A stretch of DNA of 32,634 bases from contig CAMAYX010000006.1 of NCBI GenBank assembly GCA_945862405.1, positions 1-32,634 of the forward strand, given 5' to 3'. The notes under the pieces were generated by a model. That model was not told the origin of the DNA, made no database searches, and worked only from the letters and a program-made list of their open reading frames with translations. The position numbers and the translations under genes are program-made. Position 1 is the stretch's first letter; every line of letters starts with the position of its first letter. Positions 1 to 9,040 of this stretch are shown one piece after another. The stretch is from Legionella genomosp. 1. Its GTDB lineage: Bacteria; Pseudomonadota; Gammaproteobacteria; Legionellales; Legionellaceae.

Positions 1-4
1 AGAT

Positions 5-1237
5 ATGAGCAAAAAAACATTTTTTTTAACAAAAACCATCTTGTTCATGGTGCTGACGATTAAATCTAGTATTTTTTTCGCCAACTCGCCGGCCACACCT
101 ACCCCTCAATCACCTAATGAAGTAATACCTCCTTCAGCAATGACCAACAACCCAATCATCACCCCAACCTCCCCCATACTCAATGCTAAAGCTTATATTT
201 TAATTGATGCTGACAGTGGTAAAGTTCTGGCTGAAAAAAACAGTGAAGAAAGACTTCCTCCAGCCAGCTTGACCAAAATGATGACCCTTTATGTCGTTTC
301 TAACGCCTTACACACCAGCCAAATTCATTTAGACGACAGCGTGCGCATCAGCGAAATTGCTTGGAAAACCGGCGGTTCGCGGATGTTTGTTAAAGAAGGA
401 CAACAAGTAAGCGTTGAAGATTTATTAAAGGGAATTATCGTTGATTCAGGAAATGATGCTTGCGTAGCAATGGCCGAGCATGTGGGCGGAAGCGAAAGTA
501 CGTTCGCAGAACTTATGAATCAACAAGCTAAAAATTTAGGAATGTTAAACAGTCATTTTACAGACAGCACAGGTCTGCCCGACCCTAATCATTATACCTC
601 CGCAAAAGACTTGGCCATCCTGGGGCGAGGTTTAATCACCAACTTCCCACAATACTACCATTGGTATAAACAAAAATGGTTTACCTATAATGGTATTCGT
701 CAACCAAATCGTAACCGCTTATTGTGGCGGGACAGTCAAGTAGACGGTGTTAAAACCGGACACACGAATGAAGCAGGATTTTGTTTAGTGTCTTCCGCAA
801 AACGCGACAACATGAGATTAATTGCTGTAGTCCTAGGTGCGCCCACTGAAACCTCTCGCGCTGACGATAGTGAACGATTGCTGAACTATGGCTTCCGATT
901 TTTCGAAACCCATGAATTGTATAAAGCAGGAGCGCCGATTACCGAACTTCCTTTATACAAAGGTAAAACCAATAAACTTTCTGTAGGTTTAAAGGATAAC
1001 CAGTTTGTAACCATTCCAACTGGACAATATCAGCGCCTGAACATCACCACCAAAATACCCAATAATCTCCAAGCACCTATAGAAAAAGGCGACAAAGTTG
1101 GTGAATTGGTTGTGCAATACGATAACAACATTATTACCACCCAACCTCTGTATGCTCTTGATTCTGTTCAAAAAGGTGGTTTGTATACTAGGATGAAAGA
1201 TAGTATACGTTTAATGTTCAAGCGATGGTTTGGCTGA
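5..1237 (+). CDS. dacA: D-alanyl-D-alanine carboxypeptidase (PBP5/6 family)
   Basis: Signal-like N-terminus; S11 motifs SLTK, SGN (DSGNDACVAM) and KTG (VDGVKTGHTNEAG); C-terminal amphipathic tail; followed by ybeD-lipB. Confidence 0.95.
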   Translation: MSKKTFFLTKTILFMVLTIKSSIFFANSPATPTPQSPNEVIPPSAMTNNPIITPTSPILNAKAYILIDADSGKVLAEKNSEERLPPASLTKMMTLYVVSNALHTSQIHLDDSVRISEIAWKTGGSRMFVKEGQQVSVEDLLKGIIVDSGNDACVAMAEHVGGSESTFAELMNQQAKNLGMLNSHFTDSTGLPDPNHYTSAKDLAILGRGLITNFPQYYHWYKQKWFTYNGIRQPNRNRLLWRDSQVDGVKTGHTNEAGFCLVSSAKRDNMRLIAVVLGAPTETSRADDSERLLNYGFRFFETHELYKAGAPITELPLYKGKTNKLSVGLKDNQFVTIPTGQYQRLNITTKIPNNLQAPIEKGDKVGELVVQYDNNIITTQPLYALDSVQKGGLYTRMKDSIRLMFKRWFG

Positions 1238-1274
1238 TGAAACCTTGATGTAGCGAAGCGCAATCAAGGTTTCA
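1238..1274. repeat. Hairpin repeat copy 1: perfect 12-bp stem TGAAACCTTGAT / ATCAAGGTTTCA, 13-nt loop GTAGCGAAGCGCA
   Basis: Direct read of the inverted repeat 1238-1249 / 1263-1274, immediately after the dacA stop codon. Confidence 0.9.
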
Positions 1275-1311
1275 ATACGTTGTTTAACCTAATAATTATA
1301 AATAAACTCCA

Positions 1312-1578
1312 ATGACTGAAAAAACTTCTTTAATTGAATTTCCTTGCGACTTTCAAATCAAAATTATTGGAACTAAATCTCCTGCATTTTTTGATGAAAT
1401 AATCGCTATTGCTCGTAAACATAATGCAAATTTCAATGAAAGTCTCACAACCTCGCAGGACAGCGCTAAAGGAAATTATCAAGCAATTACCATAACGGTG
1501 CACGCGCTTGATCAAGCAACTCTTGATGATCTATATAGGGAGTTAACAAAACATCCCGATATCAAAATGGTTTTGTGA
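1312..1578 (+). CDS. ybeD: YbeD / DUF493 family protein
   Basis: 88 aa, '[21 protein letters not shown]...[33 protein letters not shown]'; position between dacA and lipB; 4-nt overlap with lipB. Confidence 0.9.
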   Translation: MTEKTSLIEFPCDFQIKIIGTKSPAFFDEIIAIARKHNANFNESLTTSQDSAKGNYQAITITVHALDQATLDDLYRELTKHPDIKMVL

Positions 1579-2183
1579 TGATTCATGTCCGAAATTTAGG
1601 AACCCAGCCCTATCTTGAGGTCTGGGAAAATATGAAACGTTTTACCATGGAGAGAACTGAAACCACGGAAGATGAATTATGGCTATTGCAGCATCCTCCC
1701 GTCTATACTCAAGGACAAGCTGGAAAGCCGGAACATATTTTAAATCCACAAATGATTCCCATCATACAAAGTGATCGCGGCGGACAAGTGACGTTTCATG
1801 GCCCAGGACAGATTGTCGCTTATGTGCTTATGAACATACGTAGGCGCAATCTTGCAATAAGAACGCTGGTCTGTATGCTGGAAAAAATGTTAATTTCACT
1901 ATTAGAACATTGGAATATTCATGCTCAATGTCGCAATGGTGCACCAGGTGTTTATGTAGGCGATAGCAAAATTGCATCCATTGGGTTACGCGTCAAAAAT
2001 GGCTGTACATACCATGGCATAGCACTTAATGTAGCTATGAACTTAGAGCCTTTCAACGGCATTAACCCTTGTGGTTATGCAAGATTGGAGATGACTCAAA
2101 TGCGAGACTTTATTGATGGAATTCAGATTGAAGAGGTAATGGACAGAATGACTCAAGAGTTCTTAACTTTTTTTAATGCCTAG
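1575..2183 (+). CDS. lipB: Octanoyl-[acyl-carrier-protein]-protein N-octanoyltransferase
   Basis: [39 protein letters not shown] and NPCGY motifs of LipB. Confidence 0.96.
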   Translation: MMIHVRNLGTQPYLEVWENMKRFTMERTETTEDELWLLQHPPVYTQGQAGKPEHILNPQMIPIIQSDRGGQVTFHGPGQIVAYVLMNIRRRNLAIRTLVCMLEKMLISLLEHWNIHAQCRNGAPGVYVGDSKIASIGLRVKNGCTYHGIALNVAMNLEPFNGINPCGYARLEMTQMRDFIDGIQIEEVMDRMTQEFLTFFNA

Positions 2184-2185
2184 TT

Positions 2186-4252
2186 ATGCATCTATTTACT
2201 GATTATTTACAACCATTTACTGCGTGGATATCCGCACATCCTCATTGGGCGTTGCTGATTACGTTTTTGGTTTCGTTAAGTGAATCATTAGTGATAGTAG
2301 GCGGGATAATCCCAGGCTCTGTGGCCATGACTACTCTTGGGATTCTTGCTGGCTCGGGCATCATGCGAGTGGACTTAACCCTGTTGGCAGCTACTTTAGG
2401 CGCTATCGCAGGAGATAGCACAAGTTACACTATAGGTTATACCTTCAGAAAACAATTAGTAAACATTTGGCCATTCAGTCGATACCCTAATTGGGTTAAT
2501 TATGGCAAAGAATATTTTATTAAACATGGTGGAAAAAGCGTTTTCATCGGCCGTTTTGTCGGACCTTTAAGGGCAACCATACCCGTAGTTGCCGGCATGA
2601 TGAACATGAACCGCGTACATTTTTTTCTAGCCAATGTAATCTCTGCTCTCTTATGGTCCCTCTTATACATCATTCCTGGAGTATTAATAGGAGCTGCTAG
2701 TACCGAATTATCAGCAGAAAGCGCCAGTCGTTTATTTGTGGTTATTTTATTATCTTTGGTGCTGTTATGGTTGTTCAGTTGGACCATTAAATGGATGTTA
2801 AAAAATTTAAACCATTTTTTAGGTGAAAATCTGCATAAATTTTGGTTATGGTCTAAACAACATCCTCGCTTAGCCTGGTACTTTAATTTAGTAACACCCA
2901 AAGATGAGGTAAATCATTATTCTACTGCAGCACTGTTACTCGTCTTTTTCCTATGCTTTTTATTATCTTTGTTATTAACATTAAGTGTTATCCACAGTTC
3001 GTGGACTCTCTCCTTAGATGCTCCTACGTTTTTATTTTTACAAAGTTTCCGTACCAATGCCTTCGACACGTTTTTTATTATTATGATTTTGTTCACCAAT
3101 CCCTTTGCTTTGGGGGCATTGTTACTGTCTGTACTTCTGTATACGCTCTATTACCGTGACTGGCGAACATGTTGCTATTGGCTTAGTTTAACAGCAAGCT
3201 GTGCAATCATTGTATTTTTGTTAACCTACTATATAGACCCGCCAACGCCTCACACCTTATTCCACAGATTTGGACGATTTGACTTTCCTGCAATTAATAT
3301 TACTTTAGCCACCAGCTTGTTTAGTTTTTTAATGTTTTATATCAGTACTCGCTACCGAACCGTAGCAACACTTGCTATACGGATCGTGTTGCTGCTAATA
3401 CTTTTATTTGCAGGTATTGGTACCTTATATTTAGGAGATAATTGGCTCTCAGGAGTAATTGGAGGATACTTAATCGGCCTGACGATAGGAATTCTGCATT
3501 GGATATTTTATCGTCGAATAAATCCTTTTGAAAAAATTCGCTCACAAATTTTTATTGTAATTTCGTTTGTTGCACTCTTAGTTATGAGCATCATTTCCTA
3601 TATCTGCTGTTTTGACAAAATTGTGCAGGCCCACAAACCAAATTTAAAACAATACGTTCTCACCGATGCAGCATGGTGGACTCAACGCCAGCCTTTGCTG
3701 CCTATATACTCTATGAACCGTATTGGTAAACGTATTGGTTTATTTAATATACAGTACGTAGGTTCACTCGAAAATATTCAACGCGCCTTAACAAATTATG
3801 GATGGAGAGCTCAATCCTCATCCTTCTTTTATTCGTTGCTCAGACGTGCAGGCGGACAAGCCAGTCCAGAGGATGCATCACTGATAGCGCAACTCTATCT
3901 CAATCGTTTGCCCAGTTTGGTGATGACCTACAAACAAGGACCTGGCCAACCCTTATTAATATTAAGATTTTGGCGTTCAAATTATCATTTAGAACATTAT
4001 CCACAACCCATATGGCTGGGAAGTATTTATCCTTATTTTGGGAAAAACAAAGCTGTACAGCAAAGTTTTCAATGGAAGAAATCTTTTTCACCTTTTGAAC
4101 ACGTTTTGCCCGCACTATATGGGTTTAAATTCAATAGCACGATTCTAGAAAGTGAGTATTTAAAGCCACTACCTGAGAACAATTCCCCTATGCTTCTTTT
4201 CATTAAAGAACCAACCGTAAACCCGGCTGGAGTTAATCCCTTAATCCCGTAA
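2186..4252 (+). CDS. lssY: DedA-like / PAP2-like / LssY C-terminal domain fusion membrane protein (LssY-like)
   Basis: N-terminal DedA signature (ESLVIVGGIIPGSVAM...FIGRFVGPLRATIPVVAGMMNM), central PAP2-like TM region (LYLGDNWLSGVIGGYLIG), C-terminal LssY_C-like region (WWTQRQPLLPIYSMNRIGKRIGLFNIQYVGSLENIQRALTNYGW). Confidence 0.8.
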   Translation: MHLFTDYLQPFTAWISAHPHWALLITFLVSLSESLVIVGGIIPGSVAMTTLGILAGSGIMRVDLTLLAATLGAIAGDSTSYTIGYTFRKQLVNIWPFSRYPNWVNYGKEYFIKHGGKSVFIGRFVGPLRATIPVVAGMMNMNRVHFFLANVISALLWSLLYIIPGVLIGAASTELSAESASRLFVVILLSLVLLWLFSWTIKWMLKNLNHFLGENLHKFWLWSKQHPRLAWYFNLVTPKDEVNHYSTAALLLVFFLCFLLSLLLTLSVIHSSWTLSLDAPTFLFLQSFRTNAFDTFFIIMILFTNPFALGALLLSVLLYTLYYRDWRTCCYWLSLTASCAIIVFLLTYYIDPPTPHTLFHRFGRFDFPAINITLATSLFSFLMFYISTRYRTVATLAIRIVLLLILLFAGIGTLYLGDNWLSGVIGGYLIGLTIGILHWIFYRRINPFEKIRSQIFIVISFVALLVMSIISYICCFDKIVQAHKPNLKQYVLTDAAWWTQRQPLLPIYSMNRIGKRIGLFNIQYVGSLENIQRALTNYGWRAQSSSFFYSLLRRAGGQASPEDASLIAQLYLNRLPSLVMTYKQGPGQPLLILRFWRSNYHLEHYPQPIWLGSIYPYFGKNKAVQQSFQWKKSFSPFEHVLPALYGFKFNSTILESEYLKPLPENNSPMLLFIKEPTVNPAGVNPLIP

Positions 4253-4317
4253 AATAATTTGGGAACAAGCTCTTCTTCATGATATAACTCTACTATAAGT
4301 TCTAAACGGATCTAGTA

Positions 4318-4935
4318 ATGGACACCCTCTTAAGCACACTTAATTTTATCTTACCTATTCTAGGAATTATTCTTTTAATTTTAGGAGTTAAACGTGAAAA
4401 CTTAACTTCCATTGTCGTCGCTCTTTGGGTTTCTTTAATTGCATTATTATTACAATATCAACTAGCTGGTGGAGAGATTCTAGGCACTTATTTTGATTAC
4501 AAAAATGCAGCTGTCTACTCAGCGAATATCATAATTTTATTATTTGCTTTACTTTATATTCTGTTTAAAGCCCCTGTATTGCATGGTAAATATCTAAGTT
4601 ATTTTACAGGCCTCTTGGCAGCAGTCTTTGTCACTAGCGGAGTAGTTTTAATCGTCAATCTGTGGATGAATGCTAAATTTCTTGAAGAACGATTGCCTGG
4701 CAGTGCCATTATGCAAGTAGTAACCTTTACCCCACCTAACTATTGTCAATACCGTTATGTGCTTTACAAAGTTGGTAATGATAAAAAAGTAAGTTACCTA
4801 TGTCCCAACTACTATGGTTTGATTCCTGCCATCGGTCACTTAGAAGTTGCCCCTGATTTTTTAGTTCATCAATTAGCGCAACAACTGCATAAAACCAAAA
4901 CCCAACAACAGACAGCACCCCAACTTCGACAATAA
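4318..4935 (+). CDS. Small multi-TM membrane protein, LssZ-like (tentative)
   Basis: 205 aa with several hydrophobic helices and a soluble C-terminal part (FTPPNYCQYRYVLYKVGNDKKVSYLCPNYYGLIPAIGHL); directly downstream of the LssY-like gene. The LssZ assignment is from memory and synteny only. Confidence 0.55.
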   Translation: MDTLLSTLNFILPILGIILLILGVKRENLTSIVVALWVSLIALLLQYQLAGGEILGTYFDYKNAAVYSANIIILLFALLYILFKAPVLHGKYLSYFTGLLAAVFVTSGVVLIVNLWMNAKFLEERLPGSAIMQVVTFTPPNYCQYRYVLYKVGNDKKVSYLCPNYYGLIPAIGHLEVAPDFLVHQLAQQLHKTKTQQQTAPQLRQ

Positions 4936-5020
4936 ATGCCATATAGTGACGTTTGTTGTCATGCCCATTCTTGAAAAATTAAGTATTCTTACTAGATGAA
5001 TCTGCTCACTGGTCTTATTT

Positions 5021-5050
5021 TTACAAATTGTGCAATTTGTGAGCTATACT
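5021..5050 (+). promoter_or_regulatory. Putative promoter/operator of the S8 protease gene: 18-bp palindrome ACAAATTG-TG-CAATTTGT (5023-5040) followed by TATACT (5045-5050)
   Basis: Perfect 8-bp inverted repeat with a 2-nt centre; TTACAA (5021-5026) and TATACT are separated by 18 nt. Confidence 0.5.
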
Positions 5051-5095
5051 ACTAATTATCAACTATGGATCAAGCGCATTGCGTTTTTGGGGGAT

Positions 5096-7105
5096 ATGAT
5101 GATAACGAACGATGACAACTCGCTGTCTCGATGGTTAAAAAATGGAATTGCTGCCTTAGCAATCTCATTTGCGCCAACAATTTTTGCGAATGTAAACCCA
5201 GAGAGTGATAACGGGTTATCCAACGTTCCAACCAATCAAATTATTATTAAATATAAAGTGCAGTCCAAAGCCTACGGGCAAGCTCAGAAAGTAGACCAAA
5301 TGCTGCGCGTCAATCAAGCGGTTGGTTTACAGATGAAATATGTACGACCCATGTCGGGAAATGCCCACGTCCTACAACTACCCCAGAACACGTCAACTGA
5401 ACAAGCACAAATAATATCCAATGAACTGATGACCTTACCCGAAGTAGAATACGCACAACCTGACATTCGTATGTATCCTATGGTAGTACCCAATGACCCA
5501 TTGTATGCACAAGAGTGGAGCCTTAGCGATACCTACGGAATTAAAATGCCTACCGCTTGGGTCACTAGTAAGGGTTATGCCACCGTTGTAGTTGCAGTCA
5601 TTGACACTGGCTACACGAATCATGCCGACTTAGCAGGGAAATTCCTACCTGGGTACGATTTTATAACGAACACCTTTATTGCAAATGATGGCAACGGTCG
5701 TGACAACGACGCCCACGATACTGGCGACGCGGTAGTTGCAAATGCCTGTTTCAGTGGCTCTCCTGCTGAAAATAGTAGTTGGCATGGAACACATGTGTCA
5801 GGAACTATTGGTGCTTTAAGCAACAATGGCCTGGGAATGTCAGGAATAAATTGGAAATCTAAAATCTTGCCCGTACGCGTATTAGGCAGATGCGGTGGAT
5901 CGTTTTCTGACATTATTGATGGAATGCGCTGGGCAGCAGGCCTACCAGTACCTGGTGTACCTAACAATCCGCACCCTGCAAAAGTACTCAGTTTAAGTCT
6001 GGGAGGACAAGCCGCTTGTACGGACCTTCCTGCCGCTCAACAAGCTATTGATGAAATCTATAATAATGGGAAAGGCGCTATTATTGTGGTTGCCGCTGGT
6101 AATGATAACGCTGATGCAGCAGGCTACATACCTGCAAGTTGCAATCACATCATAACGGTTGCGGCCACTGGACGCGATGGAAAACGCGCCTATTACAGTA
6201 ACTTTGGCTCCGTTGTCGACATTGCCGCCCCTGGAGGTGCTCAAAGCTTCGAGAATGATCCGCTAGGGATTCTATCAACACTTAATACCGGTACAACCGG
6301 ACCCGTGGGTGATACGTATGTCAACTACCAAGGTACTAGCATGGCAACACCTCATATTAGCGGAATAGTATCTTTGCTGATATCTCGTAATCCAAACCTA
6401 ACCTTTGCACAAGTGCTGCAGTTATTACAACAACATGCTACAGCTTTTGCCCCAGGTAGCGACTGCCCAACTAAGAAATGCGGTACTGGTATTGCCAATG
6501 CCGCTGGCAGTTTAGCGGGCGTACCACCGGCAACACGTATCACAACCTCAATCGCTGCAGATGATGGCTTAGTTCTTGAATCCAGTGAAACCAGCAACGC
6601 CGGTGGCACCATTAATGCTACCGCTAATAATTTTTACCTTGGTGATAATTCAACCAGAAAGCAATATCGCGCTATACTCTCCTTCAACACCGCGGGATTA
6701 CCTGATGATGCAGTAATTATCGACGCAAAACTAAAACTTCGCCCAGTCTCTCCTGGTGGTCTCGTTGGTACCAACCCATTCACAGCTATGGGCCCCTTGC
6801 TAGCAGATATTAAACAGCCTTACTTTGGCACTTCTGCTCAGCTGCAAGCAGCAGACTTCCAATCCCCTGCCAATGCCTTAGGTGCAGCTACGTTTGCGTC
6901 AAGCCCTATCAGTGGGTATTATCTTGCGAACGTTAAGTCGAATGCATTAATGTATATCAATAAAAAAGGAATCACACAATTTAGATTGCGGTTTACCAAA
7001 GATGACAACAATAATAGTGTGGGTGATTACATGAAGTTTTATTCCAGCGAAATTTCAACCGCTAACTACCGTCCACAGTTAATCATTCAATATTTCAGAC
7101 CTTAG
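5096..7105 (+). CDS. Secreted S8 family (subtilisin-like) serine peptidase with C-terminal DNRLRE/CBM96-like domain
   Basis: Catalytic Asp (VAVIDTGYTNHADL), His (SSWHGTHVSGTIGA), Ser (YQGTSMATPHISGIVSLL) and oxyanion Asn (VVAAGNDN). C-terminal 'NNFYLGDNSTRKQYRAILSFNTAGLPDDAVIIDAKLKLRP'. ATG at 5096 gives a plausible signal peptide; the track's GTG at 5030 falls inside a palindrome. Confidence 0.9.
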   Translation: MMITNDDNSLSRWLKNGIAALAISFAPTIFANVNPESDNGLSNVPTNQIIIKYKVQSKAYGQAQKVDQMLRVNQAVGLQMKYVRPMSGNAHVLQLPQNTSTEQAQIISNELMTLPEVEYAQPDIRMYPMVVPNDPLYAQEWSLSDTYGIKMPTAWVTSKGYATVVVAVIDTGYTNHADLAGKFLPGYDFITNTFIANDGNGRDNDAHDTGDAVVANACFSGSPAENSSWHGTHVSGTIGALSNNGLGMSGINWKSKILPVRVLGRCGGSFSDIIDGMRWAAGLPVPGVPNNPHPAKVLSLSLGGQAACTDLPAAQQAIDEIYNNGKGAIIVVAAGNDNADAAGYIPASCNHIITVAATGRDGKRAYYSNFGSVVDIAAPGGAQSFENDPLGILSTLNTGTTGPVGDTYVNYQGTSMATPHISGIVSLLISRNPNLTFAQVLQLLQQHATAFAPGSDCPTKKCGTGIANAAGSLAGVPPATRITTSIAADDGLVLESSETSNAGGTINATANNFYLGDNSTRKQYRAILSFNTAGLPDDAVIIDAKLKLRPVSPGGLVGTNPFTAMGPLLADIKQPYFGTSAQLQAADFQSPANALGAATFASSPISGYYLANVKSNALMYINKKGITQFRLRFTKDDNNNSVGDYMKFYSSEISTANYRPQLIIQYFRP

Positions 7106-7121
7106 TATAGAGATACCTTTG

Positions 7122-7150
7122 AAAAACCGAGTTAATCCTCGGCTTTTCTT
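7122..7150 (+). terminator. Rho-independent terminator of the S8 protease gene
   Basis: CCGAG (7127-7131) - TTAATC - CTCGG (7138-7142), A-run upstream and CTTTTCTT downstream; just after the stop at 7105. Confidence 0.75.
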
Positions 7151-7216
7151 ATTAAAGTAGCTTGGCAAAGCACCTGAGTGGTATAGTAGAAGTAGATCGT
7201 ACAATCGAGAAATATT

Positions 7217-7972
7217 TTGCTCGTTGAAGAACAATCTCTCATATATCGTGCCCTAGACTCCTGGTTTATGACGCCGCAAGGTGCCAGAATTGGGCAAGCT
7301 TTTGCTACTGAAATAGAAGATTTTCAATTCTATTTCAAAGGGACTAATTTAATTCAGCTAGGTCATTGCGGTGAAAGTCCTTGGCTATCTTTACTTTCCT
7401 ATCGCAATAAATGGTTAATTAGTCCGAACCTTGAGAATGCTCAAGCTTCATGTGTAAGCTCACTTACTGAAATGCCATTTGATAGAGACAGTGTGGATTG
7501 TGTAATTGCTCCGCTAACTGCAGAGCTATTTTCCCGTGGCAAAAGCCCTATTGACGAAATCGATCGTATCTTGAAGCCCATGGGATATATAATTTATTTT
7601 GGTATTAATCCGTGGAGTTTTTGGGGGTTAGCTTTACGATGGGGAGCGTTAACTTACTTTGCTAAACCTTCTACCACCGTTTCCTCGTTTTCGCTCAAAC
7701 GCAGCATGCTTAATAGAGGCTATCAACAGTGTTTCTTTAATAGTTTTTTTTATATTCCACCTGTCTCTAATTCTACGCTTATTCACAAGTTGGAGTTCCT
7801 CAATGAAATGGGAAAAATGGTGAAACCATTCCCAGCGGGATTCTACTGTTTGGTGATGCAAAAATACCAGCATGCTCTACCATTTTTAACCGCCGACTCT
7901 GTAGAAGAAATTATCGCTTGCAAAACCACTTGGAGGACGGCGAGCAATACAAGACTTAGGAAGAACGTTTAG
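7217..7972 (+). CDS. Class I SAM-dependent methyltransferase-like protein
   Basis: 'FKGTNLIQLGHCGESPWLSLL...MPFDRDSVDCVIAPLTAELFSRGKSPIDEIDRILKPMGYIIYFGINPWSFWGL' resembles Methyltransf_11 architecture, though the glycine motif is weak. Confidence 0.7.
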   Translation: MLVEEQSLIYRALDSWFMTPQGARIGQAFATEIEDFQFYFKGTNLIQLGHCGESPWLSLLSYRNKWLISPNLENAQASCVSSLTEMPFDRDSVDCVIAPLTAELFSRGKSPIDEIDRILKPMGYIIYFGINPWSFWGLALRWGALTYFAKPSTTVSSFSLKRSMLNRGYQQCFFNSFFYIPPVSNSTLIHKLEFLNEMGKMVKPFPAGFYCLVMQKYQHALPFLTADSVEEIIACKTTWRTASNTRLRKNV

Positions 7973-7998
7973 GTATAATGCCCCATTATCTGAAGGAA

Positions 7999-8033
7999 AA
8001 CCTTGATTACGCCTACGGCTGCATCAAGGCTAC
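7999..8033 (-). repeat. Hairpin repeat copy 2: GTAGCCTTGATGCAGCCGTAGGCGTAATCAAGGTT (minus strand)
   Basis: Stem CCTTGAT (8001-8007) / ATCAAGG (8023-8029) with inner GCC/GGC pairing; same layout as the other copies. Confidence 0.85.
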
Positions 8034-8048
8034 ATTAATTGGCAACCC

Positions 8049-8375
8049 ATGAAACATAAACCTTTATATCGTATTACCTTTTCAAACTTTGAAGCTATAT
8101 ACGAAGTATACGTTCGTAAAGTAAGTGAAAGTGAAATGTTTGGCTTTTTAGAAATTGAGGATTTTGTTTTTGGCGAGAATACCTCTTTAGTTGTTGACCC
8201 TTCCGAGGAGCGCTTAAAATTAGAGTTTAGTACCGTTAAAAGAGCATTTATTCCTATGCATTCTGTATTTAGAATTGATGAAGTAAATAAGCAAGGGGTT
8301 AGTAAAGTTCGCGATAAAACCGCTGAGAGTAATAAAGTAAGTATGTTCCCTGTTCCTAACAAACCTAAAGAGTAA
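8049..8375 (+). CDS. DUF1820 family protein
   Basis: '[74 protein letters not shown]' matches the DUF1820 pattern as remembered. Confidence 0.8.
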   Translation: MKHKPLYRITFSNFEAIYEVYVRKVSESEMFGFLEIEDFVFGENTSLVVDPSEERLKLEFSTVKRAFIPMHSVFRIDEVNKQGVSKVRDKTAESNKVSMFPVPNKPKE

Positions 8376-8382
8376 CATCCCG

Positions 8383-8943
8383 ATGACGATTCCAAGCGAT
8401 ATCCAAGTAGTATATGAAAAATCTAGCCGTCTTTTCACAACTAAAGAAGTAGAAGCTGCTCTGGATAGAATGGCAATAAATATACATAAAGAATTACACG
8501 ATAAGAATCCTATTATTTTATGCGTGATGATTGGGGGATTAGTACCAATGGGAAATCTATTGCTTAGATTAGATTTTCCTCTAGAAGTAGATTATGTACA
8601 CGCCACTCGCTATAACGGTGCAATCAGAGGCGGAGAATTAATTTGGAAAGTTAAACCCAGTGTGAATGTAAAAAATCGTACTGTTTTGGTAGTCGATGAC
8701 ATTCTCGATGGGGGTGTCACGCTCGCACGAATACTTGAAGAAATTGAAAGCATGGGGGCTACGAAAGTTTATAGCGCGGTGTTAGTCGATAAACATCATA
8801 AACGCGTTGAAAATGGTCTAAAAAATGCGGACTTTGTTGGCTTAGAAGTAGATGATCATTATATCTTTGGTTATGGCATGGATTACAACGAGTATTTACG
8901 CAATGCGCCAGGGATATTCGTAGTGGCCCCTGAACACGAATAG
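8383..8943 (+). CDS. hpt: Hypoxanthine-guanine phosphoribosyltransferase
   Basis: PRPP-binding motif [51 protein letters not shown]. Confidence 0.9.
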   Translation: MTIPSDIQVVYEKSSRLFTTKEVEAALDRMAINIHKELHDKNPIILCVMIGGLVPMGNLLLRLDFPLEVDYVHATRYNGAIRGGELIWKVKPSVNVKNRTVLVVDDILDGGVTLARILEEIESMGATKVYSAVLVDKHHKRVENGLKNADFVGLEVDDHYIFGYGMDYNEYLRNAPGIFVVAPEHE

Positions 8944-9040
8944 TTTGGATACCTTGCGCACATATCAAAGCTACGTATTCAACATTGTTAGAGTTTGGAT
9001 ATGATTAAATTATTTGGTTGGAGCGTTGACCTAGCTTCAA

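Noticed and set aside
2500-2901. 133-aa minus-strand ORF inside the LssY-like gene
   Set aside because: Fully antisense to a well-supported CDS, no recognisable domain; typical shadow ORF.
5620-5967. 115-aa minus-strand ORF (and others at 5435-6612) inside the S8 protease gene
   Set aside because: Antisense to the catalytic domain; low-complexity translation with no motif.
8030-8395. 121-aa minus-strand ORF opposite the DUF1820 gene
   Set aside because: Covers almost exactly the antisense of a conserved-family gene and lacks any recognisable motif.
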